Of a stretch of 64,000 bases of DNA, positions 1 through 7,987 are shown in pieces. The notes beneath the pieces are model-generated. The model did no database searches. It had not been told where the DNA came from and worked only from the letters and a program-made list of their open reading frames with translations. The position numbers were made by a program, and so were the translations under genes. Every line of letters begins with the position of its first letter. Position 1 is the stretch's first letter. The stretch is from Desulfuromonadales bacterium (GTDB taxonomy: Bacteria; Desulfobacterota; Desulfuromonadia; Desulfuromonadales; BM103): NCBI GenBank assembly GCA_030145205.1, contig JAQYVZ010000016.1, positions 1 to 64,000 of the forward strand, given 5' to 3'.

Positions 1-50
1 CACCCTTGATGAATACGTAGACTCTTCTGAGAAAGATTCATGTATGGTCA

Positions 51-113
51 CCCTCACCCCAACCCTCTCCTTTAGGCCCTGCGGGTCCGTCAAGGGAGAG
101 GGAGCTATTCGTT
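51..113. repeat. Interspersed palindromic (REP-like) element, copy 1
   Basis: A GC-rich imperfect palindrome: it opens with CCCTCACCCCAACCCTCTCC and closes with GGGAGAGGG around a middle section that pairs GGCCC with GGGTCC. A closely related copy lies at 40655-40708 and two more arms lie at 7778-7816 and 7899-7938. It sits just past the 3' end of livF, so it could also act as a transcript-stabilising or terminating hairpin. No open reading frame or T-run is attached. Confidence 0.6.
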
Positions 114-135
114 CAGAGTTTCAAACATCAGCGCC

Positions 136-861
136 TTAATGTGACTTCTTGCCGAGATAGGCTTCCTGAACTTTTGCCGAGGAGAGCAGTTCTTCCGAGG
201 TGCCTGAGAGGACGATCTTACCGACGTCGAGGACATAGCCGCGATCGGCGAGCTTCAGTGCCGCCTTGGCGTTCTGCTCCACCAGCAGGACGGTCACGCC
301 CTTGTTGGCAATTTCACGGATCTGCTTAAAGATCGCCTTGACCAGGATCGGCGCCAGGCCGAGGCTCGGTTCGTCAAGCAGCAGCACTTCCGGGTCACTC
401 ATCAGGGCCCGACCGATGGCCAGCATCTGCTGTTCGCCACCCGACAGGGTGCCGGCCAGCTGTTTGCGGCGCTCTGCGAGGCGCGGGAAGAGCTCGTAGA
501 CCCACTGCTGGGTGTCGCGATTGACCTTCTTCTGGGTATAGGCACCGAGCATCAGGTTCTCTTCCACCGTCAGGATACCGAATACCCGGCGACCTTCGGG
601 CGATTGACTGATGCCCATCGACACGATCTTGTGGGCCGGCACCTTGGTCAGGTCGACCCCCTTGAACAGAATCGCCCCCGACTTCGCCTTGAGCAGCTGG
701 CTGATGGTGCGCATGGTGGTCGTTTTGCCGGCGCCGTTCGCTCCGAGGATGGTCACGATCTCACCCTTGCGAACTTCCAGCGAAATCCCCTTGATGGCAT
801 CGATGCTGCCATAGGAGACTTCGAGGTCTTTTATCTCGAACAAAACCTCACGATCACTCAT
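136..861 (-). CDS. livF: LivF, branched-chain amino acid ABC transporter ATP-binding protein
   Basis: Cytoplasmic ATPase subunit that, with LivG, powers uptake of leucine, isoleucine and valine through LivH-LivM. About 241 residues, the normal LivF length. Walker A GANGAGKTT lies near residues 40-48, the ABC signature LSGGEQQ near 139-145 and Walker B LLLDEP near 160-165. It is the last gene of a minus-strand operon livK-livH-livM-livG-livF. The ATG at 861 is preferred over one three codons upstream; with it the gene overlaps the end of livG by 8 bases, which suggests translational coupling. Family assignment is firm; the exact substrate (branched-chain amino acids or a related amide) is inferred. 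Confidence 0.95.
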   Translation of the reverse strand: MSDREVLFEIKDLEVSYGSIDAIKGISLEVRKGEIVTILGANGAGKTTTMRTISQLLKAKSGAILFKGVDLTKVPAHKIVSMGISQSPEGRRVFGILTVEENLMLGAYTQKKVNRDTQQWVYELFPRLAERRKQLAGTLSGGEQQMLAIGRALMSDPEVLLLDEPSLGLAPILVKAIFKQIREIANKGVTVLLVEQNAKAALKLADRGYVLDVGKIVLSGTSEELLSSAKVQEAYLGKKSH

Positions 862-1633
862 CGTCATCATCCTCGCTGCCTAGGTAGGCTTCAATCACGG
901 CCGGATTGGCTTGCACTTCGACCGGCGTCCCTTCGGCGATCTTCTTGCCGAAGTTGATTACCGTCAGGTAGTCGGTAATTTCCATAACCATATCCATGTC
1001 GTGCTCAATGAGCAGCACGGTCACACCCTTTTCACGGATCTTGTAAATGGTTTCCACCAACCCGAGGGTTTCCTTGTCATTCAGGCCGGCAGCCGGTTCA
1101 TCAAGGATCAGCAGGGTCGGCTCCACCGCCATGGCCCGCGCTATCTCGACCCGGCGCTGGAGACCGTAGGGCAGGCTGTTGGTTGGAGTGGCCGCGAACT
1201 CGCCCAGATCGAAGAATTCCAGCTGTTCCTGCACTTTCAGCCAGTTTTCCTTTTCATCGCGCCGCGAGCCGAGCGTCGGCACGATGCCGTGCCACCAGCT
1301 TTGGGAGCTCTTGATGTGCCGGCCGCTCATGATGTTCTCGGCCACACTCATCTGACCGAACAGGCGGATAGTCTGGAAGGTCCGGACAATGCCGCGATCG
1401 ACAATCTGGTAGGGGGTCATCCCCCGGATCTCTTCGCCGCGCCACTGGACCGAGCCCTCTTCCGACTTGTAGATACCGGTGATGCAGTTGAACACGGTGG
1501 TCTTGCCGGCGCCGTTCGGGCCGATGACGCCGTAAATCTGGCCATCGGCGACCGTGAAGCTGAGATCGTCGACCGCCGTCAGACCGCCGAACCGTTTGGT
1601 CACATTGTTCAGGATCAGTTCATTATGCGCCAT
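854..1633 (-). CDS. livG: LivG, branched-chain amino acid ABC transporter ATP-binding protein
   Basis: Second ATPase of the LIV transporter, partner of LivF. 259 residues, with Walker A GPNGAGKTT near residues 38-46, Walker B LLILDEPAAGLN and the typical LivG C-terminus that carries an ELGSE-like tail, here ending in a run of aspartates (SEDDDDE). The signature region reads LPYGLQRRVEIARAM, the LivG-type variant of LSGGQ. The start overlaps the end of livM by 11 bases and the stop overlaps livF, so the four downstream genes appear to be co-translated. Confidence 0.95.
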   Translation of the reverse strand: MAHNELILNNVTKRFGGLTAVDDLSFTVADGQIYGVIGPNGAGKTTVFNCITGIYKSEEGSVQWRGEEIRGMTPYQIVDRGIVRTFQTIRLFGQMSVAENIMSGRHIKSSQSWWHGIVPTLGSRRDEKENWLKVQEQLEFFDLGEFAATPTNSLPYGLQRRVEIARAMAVEPTLLILDEPAAGLNDKETLGLVETIYKIREKGVTVLLIEHDMDMVMEITDYLTVINFGKKIAEGTPVEVQANPAVIEAYLGSEDDDDE

Positions 1634-2579
1634 GACGGGTTTCCTTGATCAAGAATTTGGGGATTTTGCCGAAGGTGGCCGGCCAGATGCCGCGCGGCCG
1701 CAGGATCATGGCCAGTATCATGGCAAAGCCGAAGACAAAGTAGCGCCAGGTGGCAAACTCGCGGAAGATCTCCGGCAGAACGAACATCACGAAGACCCCG
1801 AGCAACACGCCAGGGATCGAGGACCCGCCGACCAGTACGATACTGAAGAAAAGGACCGACACGATAAACTCGAACGCCTCGGGACTGACAGCCGCATACT
1901 GGGTGGCGAACACGGTGCCGGCCAGACCGGCGATACCGGCGCCGAGCCCGAACGCGAAGATCTTGTAGACCCTGGTGTTGATGCCGATACTCTCCGCCGC
2001 CAGATGATCTTCCCGCAGGTAGTGGAGCGCACGACCCGCCTTGCTCTTCTCCAGGTTATTCATCACCCAGAGAGTGAGCAGCAACACGATGAACGCAAAG
2101 TAGTAGACTGCCAGCTGGCTGGTCAATTGAGTCCCGAAAAAGCTTAAGGGATCGAGGCCGAAGATGCCATTCGGACCCCCGGTCACGCCGCCGAGGTTGT
2201 TCTGCAGCACCTGCACGAAGACAATATTGAAGCCGATGGTCACCACCAGCAGGTAGTCGCCGCGCAGATGGACGATCGGGGCGGCCAGCACAATCCCGAA
2301 CAGGGCCGGCAGCAGCACGGCCAGCGGGATGGTCGCCAGGATCGGCCAGCCGTAATGGGAGTTGAGGATCGCCGTGATGTAAGCACCCATGCCGAAGAAG
2401 AGCGCCTGCCCCATGTTGAACATGCCGGCCTTGCCGAGAATGATGTCCTGCGACAGGGCCACCACCGCAAAGATCAGGAAGGTGATCGCCACAGCCTGCC
2501 AGCGTGGATCGAGCAGCGTCGGCAGAATTGCCATCACGACGAAGAAAATCGGAAAAGCGTACCGTTCAAAATTCTTCAT
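1623..2579 (-). CDS. livM: LivM, branched-chain amino acid ABC transporter permease
   Basis: Inner-membrane permease subunit of the LIV system, 318 residues and strongly hydrophobic with many predicted membrane spans. It carries the family's central cytoplasmic loop GRALHYLREDHLAAESIGIN (coupling helix that contacts the ATPase) and the GGVTGGPNGI segment that is common in LivM proteins. Its ATG shares one base with the livH stop codon (TGATG arrangement), the tightest coupling in the operon. Confidence 0.94.
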   Translation of the reverse strand: MKNFERYAFPIFFVVMAILPTLLDPRWQAVAITFLIFAVVALSQDIILGKAGMFNMGQALFFGMGAYITAILNSHYGWPILATIPLAVLLPALFGIVLAAPIVHLRGDYLLVVTIGFNIVFVQVLQNNLGGVTGGPNGIFGLDPLSFFGTQLTSQLAVYYFAFIVLLLTLWVMNNLEKSKAGRALHYLREDHLAAESIGINTRVYKIFAFGLGAGIAGLAGTVFATQYAAVSPEAFEFIVSVLFFSIVLVGGSSIPGVLLGVFVMFVLPEIFREFATWRYFVFGFAMILAMILRPRGIWPATFGKIPKFLIKETRHGA

Positions 2580-3475
2580 CAGACTTTCTCCGCAACCCGC
2601 TCACCGAGCAATCCGGTGGGCCGGACGATCAGGATCACGATCAGAAGGATAAAGGTAAAGGCATCGGCCCAGGTACTCGACACATAGCCAGCAATAAACG
2701 CATTGAACAGACCGAGCAGCATGCCGCCCAGCATGGCGCCGGGGATATTGCCGATGCCGCCGAGGATGGCGGCAATAAAAGCGTACAGACCGTACTGCCA
2801 GCCCATGTTGAAAGTAATGCCGCGATAGTAGAGACCGATGAACAGGCCGCCGATCGCTCCGAGCGAGGAACCAATAATGAAGATCAGGGCAATGATCCTG
2901 TTGACGTTGACACCCATCAGCTTGGCCGCATCCTGATCGATGGAGCTGGCGCGGATCGCCGCGCCGATGCGGGTCTTCTCGACAAACAGGTAAAGGCTGA
3001 CCATCAGGATCAGGGAGAGCACCAGGATCAAAACCTGAATCAGGCTGATCACCACGCCGCCAATATCCCAGTACACCTGCGGCACCAACTCGGGGAAAAT
3101 CTTCATGCGCGGCCCCCAGATCAGCATGATGCCATTCTGGATGATCAGACTGGCCCCCAGCGCCGAAACCACCGCCGACAGCCGCGGCGCTTCCCTTAAG
3201 GGCCGGTAAGCCACCCGCTCGAGGATGATGCCGATACAGGCCATAACCGCTGCCGTCAGCAAGAAGATGACGACCACGGCGATCAGCGAGGTGGCCTGCC
3301 CCATCACCTGGGTGTAGATGGTCAGACCAACGAACGCCGAGGCTGCAACCATATCGCCATGCGCGAAGTTGATCAGCTTCATGACGCCGTAGACCATGGT
3401 GTAGCCGAGCGCCACCAGGGCAAACATGCTGCCGATGGTCAGGCCGTTGGCCAGCTGTTGCAGGAAAATATCCAT
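2579..3475 (-). CDS. livH: LivH, branched-chain amino acid ABC transporter permease
   Basis: Inner-membrane permease that pairs with LivM. The chosen ATG at 3475 gives 298 residues beginning MDIFLQQLANGL and has a strong ribosome-binding site (GGAGAAGG) just upstream; the longer reading frame beginning at 3520 adds 15 unlikely residues. The segment YTMVYGVMKLINFAHGD is a LivH hallmark, and RASSIDQDAAKLMGVN is the coupling loop. It follows livK after a gap of about 200 bases that holds an intrinsic terminator, so expression of livHMGF is probably lower than that of livK. Confidence 0.94.
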   Translation of the reverse strand: MDIFLQQLANGLTIGSMFALVALGYTMVYGVMKLINFAHGDMVAASAFVGLTIYTQVMGQATSLIAVVVIFLLTAAVMACIGIILERVAYRPLREAPRLSAVVSALGASLIIQNGIMLIWGPRMKIFPELVPQVYWDIGGVVISLIQVLILVLSLILMVSLYLFVEKTRIGAAIRASSIDQDAAKLMGVNVNRIIALIFIIGSSLGAIGGLFIGLYYRGITFNMGWQYGLYAFIAAILGGIGNIPGAMLGGMLLGLFNAFIAGYVSSTWADAFTFILLIVILIVRPTGLLGERVAEKV

Positions 3476-3623
3476 GAAACCTTCTCCGGGTTGGTGAACC
3501 GACTGCCTTTCAGAAGCCAAGGGAGGACGACGCTGTCCTCTGCTCGCGCCTGAGGGGCAGGCTTCACCCGCAAAAGCAGGCGGACCGCTTGCCCAGGAGG
3601 GTGAATTAAAATCTGTTCCGGGT

Positions 3624-3656
3624 AAAAAAGGGGGGAAGCCGAGTGCTTCCCCCCTT
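3624..3656 (-). terminator. Intrinsic terminator between livK and livH
   Basis: A 10-bp perfect stem (AAGC and six G on one arm, positions 3630-3639 paired with 3645-3654) with a 5-base loop; on the minus strand it is followed by six T. Placed after livK and before livHMGF, it should let most transcripts stop after the binding-protein gene and let some read through to the permease genes. Confidence 0.85.
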
Positions 3657-3673
3657 AAACAACTCAGGCCGTA

Positions 3674-4801
3674 TTACTGAACGTACTCGTGAGAGTACTC
3701 GCCATTCGCCTGAACTTTCTTGACGACATAGGCGCCGCCCTTACGGTTGCCGTCCTTGGCAAAAGCGATCGGACCGGTGATGCCGTCCAAAGGCTCTGCC
3801 ATGTTATGCAGGTAGTCAGCAGCCTTCTTGGTATCGAAACTTTTGGTCTGCTCCATGGCATGGATGATGGCACGCATGCCGTCAATATTCATCAGGCCCC
3901 AGATCGAAGGCGGCATTTCACCATACTTCTTCTGGTAGTCGGCGATGAAGGTCTTGGCGATGTCGTAAGGCAGCACGTCCGGCGAGGGGACGTTGACAAT
4001 AAAAGCGCCCGTGGCTGCCGAACCGGCCAGTTTGACGAAGTCAGGGTTGTCATTGGCGTCGCCGCCGATGAAGTCAGCCTTGATGCCGAGTGCCATCTGC
4101 TGGGCGCGCAGCTGGCCGCCGTCGGAGTAGTAACCGGCGAAGAAGATTGCGTCGGGTTTCTTCGACTTGATGTTGGTCAGGACTGGGGTGAAGTTCTGCG
4201 AATCTGCTTTGATCTTGTCGCGGGCGACCACGTTGCCGCCCAGTTTCTTGATAGCGGCTTCGGCAGCATTGCCCAGGCCGTCAGCATAGGTCGAGAAGTC
4301 GGACAGGACGACGATGCGCTTGTAGCCTTTGACGTTGACCATGTAGTTGGCAACAAACTCAGCTTCAGCACTGTTCGGGAAGGAGTTACGCAGGAAGGTC
4401 CAGTAACCCTTTTCGGTCAGCGCGTCAGCGGTGCCGTCGGAGGTCTGCAGAACGCCGGCGTCGAAGTAGGTCTTCTGAGCGGCTTCGGCACAAGTTGAAG
4501 TGTAAGAGCCGATAACCATCTTGACCCCTTTGTTGACCAGGTCCTTGGCGCAGATCGCAGCGGCCATGGCGGTACCCTGGTCATCGCAGGCGATGACTTC
4601 AATCTGGCTACCCAGCACGCCGCCAGCGGCATTGACTTGCTCGGCCAGCAGACGCACACCGTTCTCGATGCCCTGGCCTTCGTTGGCATAGCTGCCGGTA
4701 ATCGGTGCCTGAACACCAACCTTGAGTGTTTCGGCCATAGCCGGAACAGCAACGAGACAAACGGCCAGCAAGGCCACCATCAATTTAAAACCTTTGTGCA
4801 T
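3674..4801 (-). CDS. livK: LivK/LivJ-type periplasmic branched-chain amino acid-binding protein
   Basis: Periplasmic solute receptor that delivers ligand to LivHMGF. The ATG at 4801 is preceded by GAGGAG and gives 375 residues with a clear signal peptide (MHKGFK, hydrophobic core, predicted cleavage after AMA near residue 23). The mature protein opens with LKVGVQAPITGSYANEGQGI, the standard type I periplasmic binding-protein start, and has the ANEGQG.EN and KDLVNKGVK.VIGSYTS segments of Leu/Ile/Val receptors. The frame is open for 22 further codons upstream but these lack a signal-peptide character. First gene of the LIV operon. Confidence 0.93.
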   Translation of the reverse strand: MHKGFKLMVALLAVCLVAVPAMAETLKVGVQAPITGSYANEGQGIENGVRLLAEQVNAAGGVLGSQIEVIACDDQGTAMAAAICAKDLVNKGVKMVIGSYTSTCAEAAQKTYFDAGVLQTSDGTADALTEKGYWTFLRNSFPNSAEAEFVANYMVNVKGYKRIVVLSDFSTYADGLGNAAEAAIKKLGGNVVARDKIKADSQNFTPVLTNIKSKKPDAIFFAGYYSDGGQLRAQQMALGIKADFIGGDANDNPDFVKLAGSAATGAFIVNVPSPDVLPYDIAKTFIADYQKKYGEMPPSIWGLMNIDGMRAIIHAMEQTKSFDTKKAADYLHNMAEPLDGITGPIAFAKDGNRKGGAYVVKKVQANGEYSHEYVQ

Positions 4802-4943
4802 TGTGACTCTCCTCATGAAATAGGTTGAGAAAAACCTGCTCCCAACTGGAGCGAGTGACGTCATCAAAACGTCGCAATCGGCAAATTTCGTTAAAACGCT
4901 ATTTTACTCTCTTTAAGTGCAACTTGCCAGCGACAATCAGCAA

Positions 4944-5849
4944 TTATTGCGGCTTCCGAAGCATCTGCAACAATGCATGTTTGGCAATGCTGGGGTTCTC
5001 CTTGAGGCGCCGCCGCGAATAGGGCATCCAGTCCTTGCCGTAGGGGACATAAATGCGCAGACGATGCCCGCCATCCAGGATGATCTGGCGCAGCTGCTCA
5101 TCGACACCGAGCAGCATCTGGAATTCGTACTGGTCTGGCTTCAGCCCGTACTTGTCGATCAAACGCAACGACTCGAACACCAGCTTCTCGTCGTGGGTGG
5201 CGATGCCGACATAGGCGCCGTGATGGAACAGGCGATCGAGACTTTCGACAAAGTTGCGGTTAATAATCGAGCCATCCTTGTAGGCTGCCATGCGCGGCTC
5301 ATTGTAGATCCCCTTGCAGAGCCGGATATTCATCTTATCGTTGGCCAGTTCGTCGATGTCGGTCAGGTTGCGACGCAGGTACGCCTGCAGCACCGTGCCG
5401 ACATGGCCGGGGAACTCCGCCCGCAGGGAGCGATAGAGCTCCAGCGTATCATCGGTACAGGAGATGTCCTCCATATCGATCCGTACAAAGTTATTGAGTT
5501 CGCTCGCCTTCTTGACGATCTCGCGGATGTTCTCAAAAGCAAATTCCTTGTCGAGCGTTAAACCCATCTGGGTCGGCTTGAGGGAAAGGTTCCCCTCAAG
5601 GCCTTCCTGCTGGAGCGTCTCAAGCATGGTCAGGCATTCCTGCTTGAAGAAGGTCGCCTGCCCCTTGGTTGTGATGAATTCGCCAAGAATATCGAGCGTC
5701 ACCATGGCGCCCTGCTGGTTCAACTGCCGCGACACCTGGACCGCGTCGGACAGAGCGCTGCCGGCAATATAACCCTTGGCAAAGTAGCCGACGATCGGGC
5801 CAGGCACATGCATGATGGTTTTACTGACAAGCAGATTAAAGAGTGACAT
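4944..5849 (-). CDS. Monofunctional proline dehydrogenase
   Basis: FAD enzyme that oxidises proline to delta-1-pyrroline-5-carboxylate, passing electrons to the quinone pool. 301 residues, the size of single-domain enzymes (PutB/Thermus PRODH type) rather than the bifunctional PutA. The C-terminal YVPYGKDWMPYSRRRLKENP segment near residues 268-286 holds the arginine pair that binds the proline carboxylate, and the central RIDMEDISCTDDTLELYR matches the barrel. Its start lies 35 bases after the P5C dehydrogenase stop, with AAAGGA as ribosome-binding site, so the two steps of proline degradation are in one transcript. Confidence 0.93.
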   Translation of the reverse strand: MSLFNLLVSKTIMHVPGPIVGYFAKGYIAGSALSDAVQVSRQLNQQGAMVTLDILGEFITTKGQATFFKQECLTMLETLQQEGLEGNLSLKPTQMGLTLDKEFAFENIREIVKKASELNNFVRIDMEDISCTDDTLELYRSLRAEFPGHVGTVLQAYLRRNLTDIDELANDKMNIRLCKGIYNEPRMAAYKDGSIINRNFVESLDRLFHHGAYVGIATHDEKLVFESLRLIDKYGLKPDQYEFQMLLGVDEQLRQIILDGGHRLRIYVPYGKDWMPYSRRRLKENPSIAKHALLQMLRKPQ

Positions 5850-5884
5850 GATTCGTCCTTTCGTTCACCGTGGCCTGGTTCTGG

Positions 5885-7528
5885 TTATTCGGCGTCCATG
5901 AAAGGATAGTCGAAAGCTTCCGGGGCATCGAAGGTCTCTTTGATGGTCCGCGTAGAGACCCAGCGCTGCAGGTTCAGGTAAGAACCGGCCTTGTCGTTAG
6001 TGCCGGAAGCGCGAGCGCCGCCGAACGGCTGCTGGCCCACCACGGCGCCGGTCGGCTTGTCGTTGACGTAGAAGTTACCGGCAGCGTTCTCCAGTTTCTT
6101 CATGGCCTTGTTGACAGCATGCCGGTCGCTGGCGAACACGGCGCCGGTCAGGGCGTAGATCGAGGTCTTGTCACACACCTCCAGCATTTCGACAAACTCG
6201 GCATCCGGGTAGACATAGAGCGTGAGGACCGGGCCGAAGATCTCCTCTTCCATAGTCCGGAAGTGCGGGTCCTTGGCGTGGATGACAGTCGGCTCGATGT
6301 AGTAGCCGACGCTGTCGTCATAACCGCCGCCGAGGATGACGTCGGCATCATCCGCCGCCTTGGCGTAATCGATATACTCGGTGATGCTGGCAAAAGCCGA
6401 ACGGTCGATCACGGCATGGTGGAAGTTACGGAAGTCCGTAACCGGGCCCATCTTGATCCGACCAACTTCCGCAGCAAGCAGTTCCTGCACTTCACCCCAC
6501 AGAGATTCGGGGATATAGGCACGTGAAGCCGCCGAACACTTCTGCCCCTGGTATTCAAAGGAGCCGCGGATCATGGCGGTCACCAGTTTTTTCACATCGG
6601 CCGATGCATGAGCGAAGATAAAGTCTTTGCCGCCGGTCTCGCCGACAATACGCGGGTACGACTTGTAGTTGGCGATATTGGTGCCGATGGTCTTCCACAT
6701 ATCCTGGAACACCGCCGTCGACCCGGTGAAGTGCACGCCACCGAGGTCTTTGTGTGGCAGGCAAAGACCGCCGATCATCGCACCGGAGCCGGGGATGAAG
6801 TTGATGACGCCATCCGGCAGGCCGGCTTCCTTGAGAATTTGCATAAACAGGTAAGGTGTATAAACGCAGCTTGAAGCCGGCTTGAGCAGTACAGTATTGC
6901 CCATGATCGCCGGTGCGGTTGGCAAGTTGCCTGCAATCGCCGTAAAGTTGAACGGCGTGACCGCCAGCACAAAGCCTTCAAGGGGACGCTGCTGGACGTA
7001 GTTCCAGAGCCCCTTCGAAGAGTAGAGCGGCTGCTCCTTGTAAATCTGCTGGGCGTAGTAGACGTTGAAACGCAAAAAGTCGATCAGCTCACAAGCCGCA
7101 TCAATTTCCGCCTGGTAGGCGTTCTTGCCGGTGGTCAGCATGCTGGCGGCGTTGATCTGGTAGCGATACTTGCCGGAGAGCAGCTCAGCCGCTTTCAGGA
7201 AAATCGCGGCGCGATCTTCCCAGCGCAGCGCTTCCCAATCCTTTTTGGCGGCCATGGCTGCTTCAATTGCCATCTGAATCTCGGCCTCACCCGCCATGTG
7301 GTACTCAGCCATGACGTGCTGATGATCGTGCGGCATTACCACCTTGCCGAGTTTGCCGGTGCGGATTTCCTTGCCGCCGATGAGCAGGGGGATTTCAATC
7401 TTCTTCGAGGCCATCTCATTGAGGGCGGCCTTCAGTTTGGCACGCTCCGGACTGCCGGGGGCATAGTTGTAAACCGGCTCGTTCTCAGGCATAGGGACAT
7501 TGACGACAGCATTATTCATCAGGTTCAT
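5885..7528 (-). CDS. pruA: Delta-1-pyrroline-5-carboxylate dehydrogenase
   Basis: NAD-dependent aldehyde dehydrogenase that converts P5C/glutamate semialdehyde to glutamate, the second step of proline use. The ATG at 7528 (GGAGAG upstream) gives 547 residues, close to the eukaryote-like ALDH4 class rather than the shorter RocA class. Catalytic cysteine 331 is in EYQGQKCSAASRAYIP, the general-base glutamate 297 in GETGGKD, and the cofactor motif VHFTGSTAVF lies near 265-274. The C-terminal PFGGARASGTNDKAG is intact. First gene of a two-gene unit with proline dehydrogenase, behind a sigma-54-like promoter at 7598-7613. Confidence 0.95.
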   Translation of the reverse strand: MNLMNNAVVNVPMPENEPVYNYAPGSPERAKLKAALNEMASKKIEIPLLIGGKEIRTGKLGKVVMPHDHQHVMAEYHMAGEAEIQMAIEAAMAAKKDWEALRWEDRAAIFLKAAELLSGKYRYQINAASMLTTGKNAYQAEIDAACELIDFLRFNVYYAQQIYKEQPLYSSKGLWNYVQQRPLEGFVLAVTPFNFTAIAGNLPTAPAIMGNTVLLKPASSCVYTPYLFMQILKEAGLPDGVINFIPGSGAMIGGLCLPHKDLGGVHFTGSTAVFQDMWKTIGTNIANYKSYPRIVGETGGKDFIFAHASADVKKLVTAMIRGSFEYQGQKCSAASRAYIPESLWGEVQELLAAEVGRIKMGPVTDFRNFHHAVIDRSAFASITEYIDYAKAADDADVILGGGYDDSVGYYIEPTVIHAKDPHFRTMEEEIFGPVLTLYVYPDAEFVEMLEVCDKTSIYALTGAVFASDRHAVNKAMKKLENAAGNFYVNDKPTGAVVGQQPFGGARASGTNDKAGSYLNLQRWVSTRTIKETFDAPEAFDYPFMDAE

Positions 7529-7597
7529 GACGGTCTCTCCAGTCAGGATGTGAGGTTGGGTTGTTAAGTGCCCGGTGGTTCGGGACTCCTCAATAAT

Positions 7598-7613
7598 TGC
7601 GAAGGCTGTGCCA
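7598..7613 (-). promoter_or_regulatory. Candidate sigma-54 (-24/-12) promoter of the proline catabolic genes
   Basis: Read on the minus strand the site is TGGCAC-N5-TCGCA, one mismatch from the TGGCAC-N5-TTGCA consensus, with exactly ten bases between the invariant GG and GC. Expected transcription start is about 7586, some 58 bases before the P5C dehydrogenase ATG. The next gene upstream encodes a sigma-54 activator, which supports the reading. Confidence 0.6.
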
Positions 7614-7727
7614 ACGAGCAACAGGCACGGATCAACCTTATCGTTAAACCTCGCTATTTCAAGGGATTAACCTGATATTTTTTGTGGTGGGGCGTTGTGA
7701 TTTGACGGGGAAGGATGCTCAAACAGA

Positions 7728-7759
7728 AAAGCTATTATGCGTTTATGCATAATAGCTTT
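7728..7759 (-). terminator. Perfect 13-bp hairpin after the sigma-54 activator gene
   Basis: Arms 7728-7740 (AAAGCTATTATGC) and 7747-7759 are perfect reverse complements around a 6-base loop. On the minus strand the stem is followed by TTTTCTGTTT, a weak U-tract, so it could end the regulator transcript. The stem and loop also contain the 10-bp palindrome TTATGCATAA, similar to a palindrome upstream of the regulator gene, so an operator role is possible. Confidence 0.45.
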
Positions 7760-7777
7760 GACGATCACAACGATGTT

Positions 7778-7938
7778 CCCCCTCACCCTAGCCCTCTCCC
7801 GCCAGGGGAGAGGGAGTAATTTTGGAGGAAGAAAGACTTGAGGAGACTTTCTCGAAAACAAATGGAACAGTTCCCATTTTCTTGCAGAAGATAGAGAAGT
7901 CCCCTCTCCCCTGGCGGGAGAGGGTTGGGGTGAGGGGG
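7778..7938. repeat. REP-like element pair forming a long inverted repeat
   Basis: Left arm 7778-7816 (CCCCTCACCCTAGCCCTCTC and onward) and right arm 7899-7938 are nearly perfect reverse complements of about 38 bases, each internally palindromic through CTCTCCC-GCCAG-GGGAGAG, separated by about 85 bases of unique DNA. Same family as 51-113 and 40655-40708. The 459-base gap between the activator and P5C dehydrogenase genes holds this element, the hairpin at 7728-7759 and the sigma-54-like promoter. Small reading frames crossing the arms encode PSPLAGEG-type repeats typical of such elements and are not genes. Confidence 0.7.
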
Positions 7939-7987
7939 ATATTTCTTAAAAATTTCAGGAGGCTCGCCAAACAAATCTTTCTTCGAC

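Noticed and set aside
4802-4943. A sigma-54 site upstream of livK (TGGCAAGTTGCA)
   Set aside because: The spacing between GG and GC is only six bases, not ten.
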